Below are positions 1 to 7,607 of a stretch of DNA of 64,000 nucleotides, one piece after another. Numbering within the stretch: the stretch's first letter is position 1; every line of letters begins with the position of its first letter. Origin of the DNA: Mycolicibacterium elephantis DSM 44368 (GTDB taxonomy: Bacteria; Actinomycetota; Actinomycetes; Mycobacteriales; Mycobacteriaceae). The position numbers and the translations under genes were made by a program. The notes below the pieces were generated by a model that saw only the letters and a program-made list of their open reading frames with translations, had not been told where the DNA came from and did no database searches. The stretch is from assembly GCF_004014805.1 (NCBI RefSeq), contig NZ_ATDN01000067.1:1-64000 (forward strand). Direction: 5' to 3'.

Positions 1-501
1 GGCCCGGCACCCGCCCCGGCGCCGGCACCCGCCGACGCTCCCCCGCCCGCGGCCGCACCGGCGGCCGCGCCCACTCCGGCGTTCGGTCCGGATGCGCCGC
101 CGACCCAGGACTTCCTGTATCCGTCGATCAGCAACGGCTGCCTGAAGGACGGCGGAAACGTGCTCGCCACCGCGATCTCAGTGGCCGGGCCCGCCGCGAT
201 CCCGACGCCCGGTCCGGGACCGGGTCAGACCGCCTACGTGTTCACCGCGGTCGGCACCCCGGGGCCCGCGGCCAAGCAGGAGTTGCCGCTCAACGTCACC
301 TGGGTGAACCTGACCACGGGCAAGTCAGGAACCGCGACACTCACGCCGCGTCCGGACATCAACCCGGACGGCCCGACCACGCTCACCGCGATCGTCGACA
401 CCGGCTCGGGCAGCATCCTGTCGACGATCTTCGGGCAGGTCACCACGACCGAGAAGCAGTGTCAGTTCATGCCGACGATCGGCTCCACGGTCGTGCCGTG
501 A
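1..501 (+). CDS. C-terminal part of an Ala/Pro-rich exported protein (5' end outside window)
   Basis: The frame is open from base 1 and ends with TGA at 499-501. The first 30 or so visible residues are almost only Ala and Pro, a low-complexity linker typical of mycobacterial cell-wall or secreted proteins. It is followed by a globular region of about 125 residues with two cysteines (in NGCLKDGG and KQCQFM), which could form a disulfide outside the cell. The neighbours match the region of the Ala/Pro-rich proteins Rv1157c/Rv1158c in M. tuberculosis, recalled from memory, so it is probably an orthologue of one of them. Molecular function is unknown. The start and any signal peptide lie outside the window. 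Confidence 0.75.
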   Translation, partial: GPAPAPAPAPADAPPPAAAPAAAPTPAFGPDAPPTQDFLYPSISNGCLKDGGNVLATAISVAGPAAIPTPGPGPGQTAYVFTAVGTPGPAAKQELPLNVTWVNLTTGKSGTATLTPRPDINPDGPTTLTAIVDTGSGSILSTIFGQVTTTEKQCQFMPTIGSTVVP

Positions 502-507
502 CTTCGC

Positions 508-564
508 CGAAATAGCATTCCGGGTCGCTTTCAAGCCCCTTACGCAGCCCGGAATGCTATTTCG
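508..564. terminator. Perfect 17-bp inverted repeat between convergent genes
   Basis: Arms at 508-524 and 548-564 are perfectly complementary (CGAAATAGCATTCCGGG and its reverse complement) around a 23-nt loop. The element lies 6 nt after the stop of the plus-strand gene and 15 nt from the stop of the minus-strand DUF1059 gene. This placement fits a bidirectional terminator. There is no U-tract, as is usual in mycobacteria. Confidence 0.65.
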
Positions 565-579
565 CGTACCAAGAGTGGG

Positions 580-726
580 TCAGTAGGCCATGAAGAGGAT
601 GGCGTCCCGGTCGTACTCCAGGCCGGGATGCTTGTCCGCGAGATGCGCCTGCGCCTGCTCGACCAGATCGTCCTCGTCCTTGCCGGTGATCGCTTCGCCG
701 CACGGGCAGTTCAGATGCGTCTTCAT
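580..726 (-). CDS. Small DUF1059-family protein (48 aa)
   Basis: The 48-residue ORF starts at ATG (724-726) and stops with TGA at 580. It begins MKTHLNCPCGEAITG and continues with an acidic helix (DEDDLVEQAQAHLADKHP). This is the pattern of the DUF1059 family of small proteins, which have a CxCG motif near the N-terminus and a C-terminal helix. Family function is not established; the paired cysteines could bind a metal. It is transcribed divergently from the nitroreductase, with 48 bp between the two start codons. Confidence 0.75.
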   Translation of the reverse strand: MKTHLNCPCGEAITGKDEDDLVEQAQAHLADKHPGLEYDRDAILFMAY

Positions 727-774
727 ATGATCACTTTGGCATAGCCCGGCGAAGTCGACGTATAGATGTAGGCC

Positions 775-1434
775 ATGGACCTCTATAACGTCATGCGTTC
801 CACATTCGCCGTCCGGGAGTTCACCGGCGATCCGCTGCCCGACCACGTCCTCGTCCGCATCCTCGACAACGCCCGGTTCGCGCCGAGCGGCGGCAATCGG
901 CAGGGCAACCGCGTCATCGCTGTCCGTGACCGCCAGACGCGCGAGTCGCTGATCGAATGCACGATTCCGGGGACCAAGCGCTACATCGCCCAGCTGCGAA
1001 GCGGGGAGAGCCCGTGGAACCCGTTGCATCCGAGCGGTGTTGACGAAAAGACCATCGCCGCCGTCGAGGTGCCCAAGGAGTCCCCGCTGCGCGGCGCCGA
1101 CGTCGTGCTGGTGGTGTGCGTCGACCTCGGTGTGGTCGCGGCGTTCGACCAGCACCTGGACCGCGTCGGGCTGATCGCGGGCGCCTCGGTGTATCCGTTC
1201 GTCTGGAACATCCTGCTGGCCGCCCGCAACGAGGGCTACGGCGGCGTGCTCACCACCGCCGCGGTGGCCGAGGAGCCACGCGTGCGGGAGTTGCTCAACA
1301 TCCCCGACAACTACGCCGTCGCCGCGCTGCTGCCCCTCGGCAGGCCGACGCGGCAGCTCACCAAGCTCAGCCGCAAGCCCGTCTCAGAGATCGCCACCAC
1401 GGAGCGGTTCGACGGTGAGCCGCTGGGCACCTAG
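775..1434 (+). CDS. Nitroreductase-family FMN oxidoreductase
   Basis: The 219-aa protein has the nitroreductase fold signature: an N-terminal RSTFAVREFTGDPLP segment whose basic residues contact FMN, the loop ARFAPSGGNRQGNR, and a C-terminal GYGGVLTT/LLPLGRP region. Family members use FMN and NAD(P)H to reduce nitro compounds, quinones or enones in the cytoplasm. The length is normal and the ATG start at 775 has no competing upstream start. The substrate cannot be inferred. It stands alone between the DUF1059 gene and the resolvase-like ORF. Confidence 0.85.
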   Translation: MDLYNVMRSTFAVREFTGDPLPDHVLVRILDNARFAPSGGNRQGNRVIAVRDRQTRESLIECTIPGTKRYIAQLRSGESPWNPLHPSGVDEKTIAAVEVPKESPLRGADVVLVVCVDLGVVAAFDQHLDRVGLIAGASVYPFVWNILLAARNEGYGGVLTTAAVAEEPRVRELLNIPDNYAVAALLPLGRPTRQLTKLSRKPVSEIATTERFDGEPLGT

Positions 1435-1547
1435 ATCGCAATGCACAGGTCGAGGTTGGGTCACAGTTCGGCCGCCGACCCGACTCGAAGAGCCCCGTTC
1501 CTTTGCCAGGCGGCGGTGGGCATGAGACCTTAAGGTTCGTGACCTGC

Positions 1548-1922
1548 ATGCTGGGCTACGCCACAGCAGGCGCCGTCGGGCAGAACCTCGAGGGCCAGCT
1601 CACGGCGCTGGCCGACGCGGGCGTCGACCCGCGGCGGGTGTTCACCGACACCCTGTCCGATTCGGCCGACCGGATCCGCGCGGGTCTACACGCGATGTTG
1701 AGCTACGCCCGCGCGGGTGACACGGTCATCGTCGTCGCACTGGACCGCCTCGGCCGCTCCACCGCCGAGGTGACCCGCACGATCGCGCACCTCACCGAAC
1801 GCGGAATCAGGTTGCGGGCCCTCAAGGAGGGGTTGGACACCGGCACCACGACCGGGCGCGTGGTCGCCAGCATCATCTCGACGCTGGCCGCACTGGACTC
1901 CGAGACTGCGCACAGATCGTGA
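1548..1922 (+). CDS. Resolvase-like N-terminal domain protein lacking the catalytic serine
   Basis: About 124 aa resemble the catalytic domain of small serine recombinases: LGYATAG at the start, a conserved VIVVALDRLGRSTAEV block, and LKEGLDTGTTTGRVVASIISTLAALDSE. In active enzymes the first strand reads YxRVS with the nucleophilic serine. Here those positions read TAGA, so both the arginine and the serine are missing. The helix-turn-helix DNA-binding domain is also absent, and the last codons run into a terminator-like palindrome. It is therefore probably an inactive relic or a repurposed domain. GTG at 1539 and GTG at 1503 are alternative starts in the same frame. Confidence 0.6.
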   Translation: MLGYATAGAVGQNLEGQLTALADAGVDPRRVFTDTLSDSADRIRAGLHAMLSYARAGDTVIVVALDRLGRSTAEVTRTIAHLTERGIRLRALKEGLDTGTTTGRVVASIISTLAALDSETAHRS

Positions 1923-1957
1923 AATCGCGCCAGCCCGCGATCTCCCCGCAGTCTCGG
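1900..1957. terminator. 20-bp imperfect inverted repeat overlapping the end of the resolvase-like ORF
   Basis: Arms at 1900-1919 and 1938-1957 pair at 17 of 20 positions; each contains CGAGACTGCG or its complement. The left arm encodes the last codons of the resolvase-like ORF. The right arm lies just outside the stop of the convergent HhH-GPD gene, which ends at 1967. A bidirectional terminator is the simplest reading. Confidence 0.6.
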
Positions 1958-1966
1958 CGCTTGGAC

Positions 1967-2551
1967 CTACTTCGCGGCCTGCTTTTTCGCTGCGGCCTTG
2001 GCCTGCTTCTTGGCCGAGCGCACCTTCTCCAGCGAGCCCGCGTCGACCACGTCGGCGATCGACAGGTAAGAGCCGGCCTTGCCGTAGTCACCGGCGGCCT
2101 CGCGCCAGCCCTCGGGCGTCACCCCGTACTGCTTGCCCAGCAGCGCCAGAAAGATCTTCGCCTTCTGCTCGCCGAAACCGGGCAGGCTCTTGAGCAGGCT
2201 CAGCACCTCCGCGCCGTCGGGATCGCCTGCCGTCCACAGCGCGGCCGCGTCGCCGTCGTAGCGGTCGACGATGAGTTGCGCCAGGGCCTGGATCCGTTTG
2301 GCCATCGAACCCGGAAAGCGATGTATCGCAGGCGTTTTCGAACACAGGGCGGCGAACTTGTCAGGGTCGTACTCGGCGATCGCACGCGGATCGAGCTCGC
2401 CGCCCATCCGGTCGGAGATCTTCTTCGGGCCGGCGAACGCCGCCTCCATCGGGTACTGCTGATCGAGCAGCATGCCGACCAGCAGCGCAAACGGGTTGGA
2501 CTCCAGCAGCGCGTCAGCCGCCGGATCTTGAACTAGCTGCAGTTTCGCCAC
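1967..2551 (-). CDS. HhH-GPD family base-excision-repair-like protein (Rv1156 type)
   Basis: The 194-aa protein starts at GTG 2551. Residues 20-60 (NPFALLVGMLLDQQYPMEAAFAGP) match the helical start of HhH-GPD glycosylases, and SLLKSLPGFGEQKAKIFLALLGKQYG around 118-143 is the helix-hairpin-helix with its LPGFG loop. The catalytic Asp expected shortly after the hairpin in true glycosylases is replaced by a GVTPEGWRE segment, so glycosylase activity is uncertain. The C-terminus is a Lys/Ala-rich tail (AKKQAKAAAKKQ) likely to bind DNA non-specifically. The best-known orthologue is M. tuberculosis Rv1156, consistent with the neighbouring Rv1155-like gene. Confidence 0.8.
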   Translation of the reverse strand: MAKLQLVQDPAADALLESNPFALLVGMLLDQQYPMEAAFAGPKKISDRMGGELDPRAIAEYDPDKFAALCSKTPAIHRFPGSMAKRIQALAQLIVDRYDGDAAALWTAGDPDGAEVLSLLKSLPGFGEQKAKIFLALLGKQYGVTPEGWREAAGDYGKAGSYLSIADVVDAGSLEKVRSAKKQAKAAAKKQAAK

Positions 2552-2666
2552 GCCGCCAGTCTAGATGTGAAGTTTGAGCCGCAGGCCACGCGGGAACGCG
2601 GCGGATGTGACGCACGTCTCATAGGCTGACGCACGCCCTTTTTGCCCATCGAGGTCAGGAGCCGCC

Positions 2667-3017
2667 TTGTCCGAGGCCCACCATTCGTCCGGAGTGACCC
2701 AGATCAGCGGCCAGGATTACGTGGCCGTACAGGCCAACCCCGAGTTCGCCGACTTACGAAGTAGGCTGCGCCGCTTCGTGTTCCCGATGAGCGCGCTGTT
2801 CCTGGTCTGGTACGCGGCCTACGTGCTGCTGGGCGCGTTCGCCCATGACTTCATGGCGATCAAGGTGTGGGGGGACATCAACGTCGGCCTGTTGATCGGG
2901 CTGGGCCAGTTCGTGTCCACGTTCGTCATCACCTGGATCTACGTCCGCTTCGCCAACCGCGACCTCGACCCGCGCGCCGAGGCCATCGCCGCCAGGCTCG
3001 AAAGCGGCGCCGCATGA
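2667..3017 (+). CDS. DUF485 two-helix membrane protein
   Basis: The 116-aa protein begins at TTG 2667 behind an AGGTCAGGA ribosome-binding sequence. It has the DUF485 signature: a soluble start (NPEFADLRSRLRRFVFPMS) and two membrane helices, roughly 45-65 (ALFLVWYAAYVLLGAFA) and 78-98 (NVGLLIGLGQFVSTFVITW), then a basic end (YVRFANRDLDPRAEAI). DUF485 genes usually precede an ActP/MctC-type solute:sodium symporter for acetate or other monocarboxylates. Here the next genes are a micro-membrane protein, overlapping by 4 nt, and an MFS permease. The usual symporter is missing. Confidence 0.85.
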   Translation: MSEAHHSSGVTQISGQDYVAVQANPEFADLRSRLRRFVFPMSALFLVWYAAYVLLGAFAHDFMAIKVWGDINVGLLIGLGQFVSTFVITWIYVRFANRDLDPRAEAIAARLESGAA

Positions 3018-3142
3018 GCGCCGACGTCCTGGCTCAGGACACCACCGTCGGCAACCCGTTCACCAACATCGGCATCTTCGCGCTGTTCGTGGTCGTGACG
3101 CTCTACATCGTGATCGGCGCCGAGAAGGCGGTGACGCACTGA
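3014..3142 (+). CDS. 42-aa single-pass membrane micro-protein
   Basis: ATG at 3014 overlaps the TGA of the DUF485 gene (ATGA), implying translational coupling. The product has one predicted membrane helix (IGIFALFVVVTLYIVIGA, about residues 18-35) with an N-terminal polar segment and a short charged end. Small proteins of this sort are found with DUF485 genes in mycobacteria and may form a subunit of the transporter. It is too short to place by homology alone; the overlap and strong hydrophobic helix support it as real. Confidence 0.75.
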   Translation: MSADVLAQDTTVGNPFTNIGIFALFVVVTLYIVIGAEKAVTH

Positions 3143-3186
3143 CCGGCGCCGTCGACAAGGCCGGAATACCGCCTCGCCGCACCAGG

Positions 3187-4392
3187 TTGCACCACGGCGT
3201 GCCCAGAACCCGGTTCGCCTTTCCGCTGCTGGCCTACGCCTTCGCCGCGATCATGCTCGGCACCACGATGCCGACGCCCATCTATGCGTTGTATGCCGAG
3301 CAGATGGATTTCGGGGTGTTGGCCACCACCGTCATCTACGCGATGTACGCGGGCGGGGTGCTGTTCGCCCTGCTGGTGTTCGGCCGCTGGTCCGACGCCA
3401 TCGGCCGACGACCCATCCTGCTCGCCGGTGTGGTGGCCGCGGTGCTGAGCGCCGCGGTGTTCCTGACCGCTGACTCGGTGGCCGTGCTCTCGATCGCCCG
3501 CGTGTTGTCGGGGCTGTCGGCGGGGCTGTTCACCGGAACCGCGACCGCTGCGGTGATCGAGGCGGCACCGCCGAACTGGCGGACCAGGGCCGCCCCCGTC
3601 GCGACCATCGCCAACATCGGCGGACTGGGCGCCGGGCCCGTCGTCGCCGGCCTGCTGGTGCAGTACGCGCCGGAACCACTGCGGCTGAGCTTCGCGCTGC
3701 ACATCGTGCTCGTACTGCTGGCCGGCGCGGCCGTGCTGATCGCACCCGAAACGTCGGAACGCACCGGCCGCATCGGGATTCAGCGGTTGTCCGTGCCCGC
3801 CGAGGTGCGGACGGTGTTCGTCATCGCCGCGATCGCCGGCTTCGCGGGGTTCGCGGTGACCGGGCTGTTCATGGCGGTGGCGCCGTCCTTCGTCGCCGAC
3901 GTCGCCGGGATCGACAACTCCGCCATCGCCGGCCTGGTCGCCAGCTCGATCTTCATCGCGTCGGCGGTGACCCAGGTCGCCGTCGGCGGCATGGAGCCCC
4001 AACGCGCTGTCGCGCTCGGCTGCGCGATCCTGATCGCAGGCATGGTCATTCTGGCTGTGGCGCTGGGGATGTCGTCGTTCCTCGGTCTGATCGGCGCCGG
4101 GCTGGTGTCCGGGGTGGGGCACGGCATCGCCTTCAGCCGCGGTCTCGCCGCGATCGCCGAGAACACGCCGGCAGATCGGCGCGCCGAGGTGAACTCGACG
4201 TACTTCGTCATCGGTTACGTGGCGATCTCGGTGCCCGTGGTCGGCGAGGGCCTGGCCGCCCAAACGTGGGGATTGCGCACCGCGGGTGTGACTTTCGCGG
4301 TGGTGGTCGCGGCGCTGTCGATCGTCTGCCTGGTCGCGATCCTGCTGCGAGAAGCCCGAGAGGTGCGGGAGGCTCGCACCGCCGCGATTTGA
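3187..4392 (+). CDS. MFS transporter
   Basis: A 401-aa integral membrane protein with about 12 hydrophobic helices. The loop after helix 2 reads FGRWSDAIGRRPILL, the MFS A-motif (GxxxDxxGRR variant), and a later PNWRTRAA loop follows helix 4. It is the size of drug:H+ antiporters of the DHA1 group. The substrate is unknown. It follows the DUF485 and micro-protein genes by 44 nt and may be co-transcribed. The start is uncertain: TTG 3187 is used here, but GTG 3199 is possible and the frame stays open upstream. Confidence 0.8.
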   Translation: MHHGVPRTRFAFPLLAYAFAAIMLGTTMPTPIYALYAEQMDFGVLATTVIYAMYAGGVLFALLVFGRWSDAIGRRPILLAGVVAAVLSAAVFLTADSVAVLSIARVLSGLSAGLFTGTATAAVIEAAPPNWRTRAAPVATIANIGGLGAGPVVAGLLVQYAPEPLRLSFALHIVLVLLAGAAVLIAPETSERTGRIGIQRLSVPAEVRTVFVIAAIAGFAGFAVTGLFMAVAPSFVADVAGIDNSAIAGLVASSIFIASAVTQVAVGGMEPQRAVALGCAILIAGMVILAVALGMSSFLGLIGAGLVSGVGHGIAFSRGLAAIAENTPADRRAEVNSTYFVIGYVAISVPVVGEGLAAQTWGLRTAGVTFAVVVAALSIVCLVAILLREAREVREARTAAI

Positions 4393-4404
4393 GGGCTTCT
4401 ACTC

Positions 4405-4689
4405 ATGCGCGACTCATGCGCGACGCCACCGGCGACGCCGACGATCTGTGGCATGGCGAGTTTTCCCAGCCCTGCCGAAGTCGAGGCAGCCACCCCGGCC
4501 ACCCGTGACCGGGCCATCGACGTCATCCGGATCGTGTCGTTGCTCGGTGTGGTCGTCGGCCACACCGTGATGGCCACCAGCACGCTGCGCGGCGACGCTG
4601 GCCTCGGTCGGGTGGGGACTGAAGGATCAGGGCCTGATCTGCGTGGCCGTCATGCTCGCGGCGCTGATCGCCGCGCGCACACTCGCTAG
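4405..4689 (+). pseudogene. Remnant of an acyltransferase-3 membrane protein (middle deleted)
   Basis: The ORF starts MRDSCATPP and then contains TRDRAIDVIRIVSLLGVVVG, the typical first helix of acyltransferase_3 (OafA/WbbC-like) proteins in mycobacteria, ending with the conserved GHTVM. Immediately after (about 4595) the frame loses similarity. In the +2 frame a stretch like a last membrane helix follows (WGLKDQGLICVAVMLAALIA, 4613-4672). A normal member is about 350-450 aa, so nearly the whole core is gone and the ends are joined out of frame. The remnant ends against the stop of the convergent DUF5302 gene. Confidence 0.6.
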
Positions 4690-4856
4690 CCGCTCTTGCG
4701 CCGGAACTCGCGGCGATGCTCAACCGGGCCGTGCGCCCGCGGCTGTTTAGCCCCGCCGTCTTTGTGAGCGCCGCCGCCGCCGGCATTGGCCTTCTTGCGC
4801 TCCAGCGCTTCCCGGAACCTGCGTTTGGTGTCGTCTTCGCGCGCCGAGTCAGCCAT
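4686..4856 (-). CDS. DUF5302 small basic protein (56 aa)
   Basis: Start ATG at 4856, stop TAG at 4686-4688. The protein is hydrophilic and strongly charged: MADSAREDDTKRRFREALER, a Gly-rich linker, then GGAKQPRAHGPVEHRREF and a basic end. This is the recognisable layout of the DUF5302 family, conserved in mycobacteria and related actinobacteria, of unknown function. No membrane segment or signal is present. It lies 42 nt from the next minus-strand gene, the Rv1155-like protein, and may be cotranscribed with it. Confidence 0.8.
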   Translation of the reverse strand: MADSAREDDTKRRFREALERKKANAGGGGAHKDGGAKQPRAHGPVEHRREFRRKSG

Positions 4857-4898
4857 GCCTGGCAGCCTACGCGCCGACCCGACCGCCGTCGCCTGCTT

Positions 4899-5351
<453 letters not shown>

Positions 5352-5373
5352 CTACGGCCCTACGATCGAACCG

Positions 5374-6207
5374 ATGACGCGGTTTTATGCAGTCGACGGC
5401 AACATTCTCGAGGGCGTCTCGGCCACCACGCTCTGGACGCTGCACAACCGCGCCAGCGAGGCCAAACGGTCCGACGGCGTCATCCGCGATCCGTGGGCGG
5501 TCAGGCTGTTCGATTCGATCGACTACGACTACCTCAAGTTCGGCAAACCCCACCAGGCGCACGCGCTGCGCGCCGTGGCCTTCGACGCCGCGGCCCGCGA
5601 TTACCTCGTCGCACACCCGAAGGCCTCGGTGGTGGCGCTCGCCGAGGGGCTGCAGACCAGCTTCTGGCGGCTCGATCGAACCGGCGTCGCCGACGGGATA
5701 ACCTGGTATTCCATCGATTTGCCACCCGTCATCGCGCTGCGGGACAGGCTGCTGCCACACGACGAGCGCATCGTGCCGTTGGCCCAGTCGGCCCTGGATC
5801 GCACCTGGATGAACCGCGTCGACGCCGCGCACGGCGTCTTCATCACGGCCGAGGGTCTGCTGATGTACCTGCAACCCGAGGAGGCGCTCGGCCTCATCGC
5901 CGACTGCGCGGCACGCTTCCCAGGAGTTCAGATGATGTTCGACTCGGTGCCCCCGTGGTTCAGCCGACGCACGCTCAACGGACTGAAGCTCTCCGACCGC
6001 TACCTGGCGCCGCCGATGCCGTTCGGGCAAAGCGCCGACGACGCCGTCGGCCTGGCCGGAAGGATTCCCGGCGTACGCGTCGCCCGTGACGTCCCCCTGC
6101 CGCCGGCGCGGGGTCTGTGGAGGCTGGCCGCCTCGCCGGCGGTTGACCGGCTGGGCCCCTTCCGGCGCCGACGACCCTCCTTCACGCTGCTGGAGTTCGG
6201 GCCGTGA
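5374..6207 (+). CDS. LCM/TcmP-type SAM-dependent methyltransferase, copy 1
   Basis: The frame is open from 5341, but ATG 5374 (MTRFYAVDGN) gives the best fit to the family. The 277-aa protein carries the signature of leucine-carboxyl-methyltransferase-like O-methyltransferases: RASEAKRSDGVIRDPWAV, VALAEGLQTSFWRLD (SAM-binding region) and HGVFITAEGLLMYLQPEE. Related genes are annotated as putative polyketide O-methyltransferases (Rv1153c omt locus). Its stop overlaps the GTG of the DUF1697 gene (GTGA). A paralogue of similar size follows after that gene, sharing the LQTSF and ITAEGLLMYLQPEEALGLIA blocks. Confidence 0.8.
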   Translation: MTRFYAVDGNILEGVSATTLWTLHNRASEAKRSDGVIRDPWAVRLFDSIDYDYLKFGKPHQAHALRAVAFDAAARDYLVAHPKASVVALAEGLQTSFWRLDRTGVADGITWYSIDLPPVIALRDRLLPHDERIVPLAQSALDRTWMNRVDAAHGVFITAEGLLMYLQPEEALGLIADCAARFPGVQMMFDSVPPWFSRRTLNGLKLSDRYLAPPMPFGQSADDAVGLAGRIPGVRVARDVPLPPARGLWRLAASPAVDRLGPFRRRRPSFTLLEFGP

Positions 6208-6725
6208 CCCGCTACGCCGCCTTCCTGCGCGGAGTGAACGTGGGTGGCGTCAACCTGAAGATGGCCGACGTCGCCAAGGCGCTCGAGGCGGCCGGATTCA
6301 CCGATGTCCGAACGATTTTGGCCAGTGGCAACGTGCTGCTGGACAGCCCTGCCGGCGTGACCACGGTGCGCCGGCGCGCCGAGAAGGCGCTGCGCGACCG
6401 GTTCGGCTACGACGCCTGGGTGCTGGCCTACGACCTGGACACGGTGCGGGCGATCGCCGAGGCGTATCCGTTCCAGCGCGAGGTCGAAGGCCACCACTCC
6501 TACATCACGTTCGTCACCGACCCGCAGGTGCTCGACGAACTGGCCGCCTTGGCCGAGGACGCCAGAGACCACGAGAAGATCCAGCGCGGCGACGGCGTCA
6601 TCTACTGGCAGGTGGCCAGGACCGCCACCCTGGGCTCGGCGATGGGCAAGACGATGAGCAAGAAGCGCTACAAGTCGTCGACGACCACCCGCAACCTGCG
6701 CACGGTCGAGAAAGTGCTGCGCTAG
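6204..6725 (+). CDS. DUF1697 protein
   Basis: The 173-aa protein starts at GTG 6204, overlapping the previous stop by 4 nt. It opens TRYAAFLRGVNVGGVNLKMA, the diagnostic start of DUF1697 (LRGINVGG), followed by LEAAGFTDVRTILASGNVLL and a C-terminal GSAMGKTMSKKRYKSSTTT with many basic and hydroxyl residues. The family is widespread and soluble, with unknown biochemistry. Here it is sandwiched between two related methyltransferase genes in one apparent operon, which may hint at a shared substrate. Confidence 0.9.
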   Translation: MTRYAAFLRGVNVGGVNLKMADVAKALEAAGFTDVRTILASGNVLLDSPAGVTTVRRRAEKALRDRFGYDAWVLAYDLDTVRAIAEAYPFQREVEGHHSYITFVTDPQVLDELAALAEDARDHEKIQRGDGVIYWQVARTATLGSAMGKTMSKKRYKSSTTTRNLRTVEKVLR

Positions 6726-6739
6726 GTAGATTCGGACAG

Positions 6740-7594
6740 GTGAGCTCTACACCCTCCGCGGAACCCTCCGCCAAGGCCGACGGCACCGTGCTGACCGGCG
6801 TGTCCGAAACCGCGCTGATGACGCTTCAGGTCCGCGCCACCGAAGCGCGCCGACCCGATGCCATCCTCGACGACCCGATGGCCATCCGACTGGTCGACTC
6901 GATCGACTTCGACTTCGCCAAGTTCGGGATCCCCCGCCGTCAAGACATGGCGGTGCGGTCGTTGGCCTTCGACCGGCACACCCGCCGCTACCTGAGTGAC
7001 CATCCGAAGGCGACGGTGGTGGCGCTGGCGGAGGGCTTGCAGACCAGCTTCTACCGCCTGGACGCCGCCGACGTCGGACATGAATTTCGTTGGCTCACCG
7101 TGGATCTGTTGCCGATGATCGAGCTGCGCCGCAAGCTGCTTCCCGCCTCCGAGCGGGTGCAGATGGCGGCTCAGTCGGCGTTGGACTACAGCTGGATGGA
7201 CCGCGTCGACACCGAGCACGGGGTGTTCATCACCGCCGAGGGCCTGCTGATGTACCTGCAACCCGAGGAGGCGCTCGGGTTGATCGCCGAATGTGCCAAG
7301 CGGTTCCCCGGCGGCCAGATGATGTTCGACCTGCCGCCGGCCTGGTTCGCGGCCGCCGTCACGCGCGGCCTGCTGCGGCCGTCGCTGCGCTACCGGGTAC
7401 CGCCCATGCCGTTCAGCCTCACGCCGTCACAGGCGGCGAACCTCGTGCACGACATCCCCGGCATCCGCGCCGTGCACGACGTGCCGATCCCGCCCGGCCG
7501 CGGCAAGGTGTTCAACGCGCTGGTGTGGGCGGCTCAGCGCATTCCCGTCTTCGACCCGGTCCGGCCGGTCTTCACGTTGCTGGAGTTCGGCTGA
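6740..7594 (+). CDS. LCM/TcmP-type SAM-dependent methyltransferase, copy 2
   Basis: The 284-aa reading begins at GTG 6740, 14 nt after the DUF1697 stop. The frame is open far upstream, but that part only shadows the previous gene. It is clearly paralogous to the 5374 gene: ALMTLQVRATEARRPDAILD, VALAEGLQTSFYRLDAAD, LDYSWMDRVDTEHGVFITAE, and the end VFTLLEFG. The conserved EGLQTSF motif is in the SAM pocket of this O-methyltransferase family. The gene ends 4 nt from the convergent GntR gene, and its last codons form half of a hairpin. Confidence 0.8.
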   Translation: MSSTPSAEPSAKADGTVLTGVSETALMTLQVRATEARRPDAILDDPMAIRLVDSIDFDFAKFGIPRRQDMAVRSLAFDRHTRRYLSDHPKATVVALAEGLQTSFYRLDAADVGHEFRWLTVDLLPMIELRRKLLPASERVQMAAQSALDYSWMDRVDTEHGVFITAEGLLMYLQPEEALGLIAECAKRFPGGQMMFDLPPAWFAAAVTRGLLRPSLRYRVPPMPFSLTPSQAANLVHDIPGIRAVHDVPIPPGRGKVFNALVWAAQRIPVFDPVRPVFTLLEFG

Positions 7595-7607
7595 CCGTTC
7601 AGCCGAA
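7586..7607. terminator. Hairpin built from the ends of two convergent genes
   Basis: TTCGGCTGA (7586-7594) pairs perfectly with TCAGCCGAA (7599-7607) around a 4-nt loop. The left arm contains the final codons and stop of the methyltransferase; the right arm contains the stop of the convergent GntR gene. It could terminate in both directions while costing no intergenic space. Confidence 0.45.

Noticed and set aside
1548-1922. An active transposon resolvase or an insertion sequence
   Set aside because: The catalytic serine and the DNA-binding domain are missing, and no transposase or terminal repeats surround it.
3103-4263. A 386-codon open frame on the minus strand opposite the MFS gene
   Set aside because: Its translation is His/Arg/Asp-rich with no hydrophobic pattern, typical of an antisense shadow in high-GC DNA. 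The plus strand encodes a clear 12-helix transporter.
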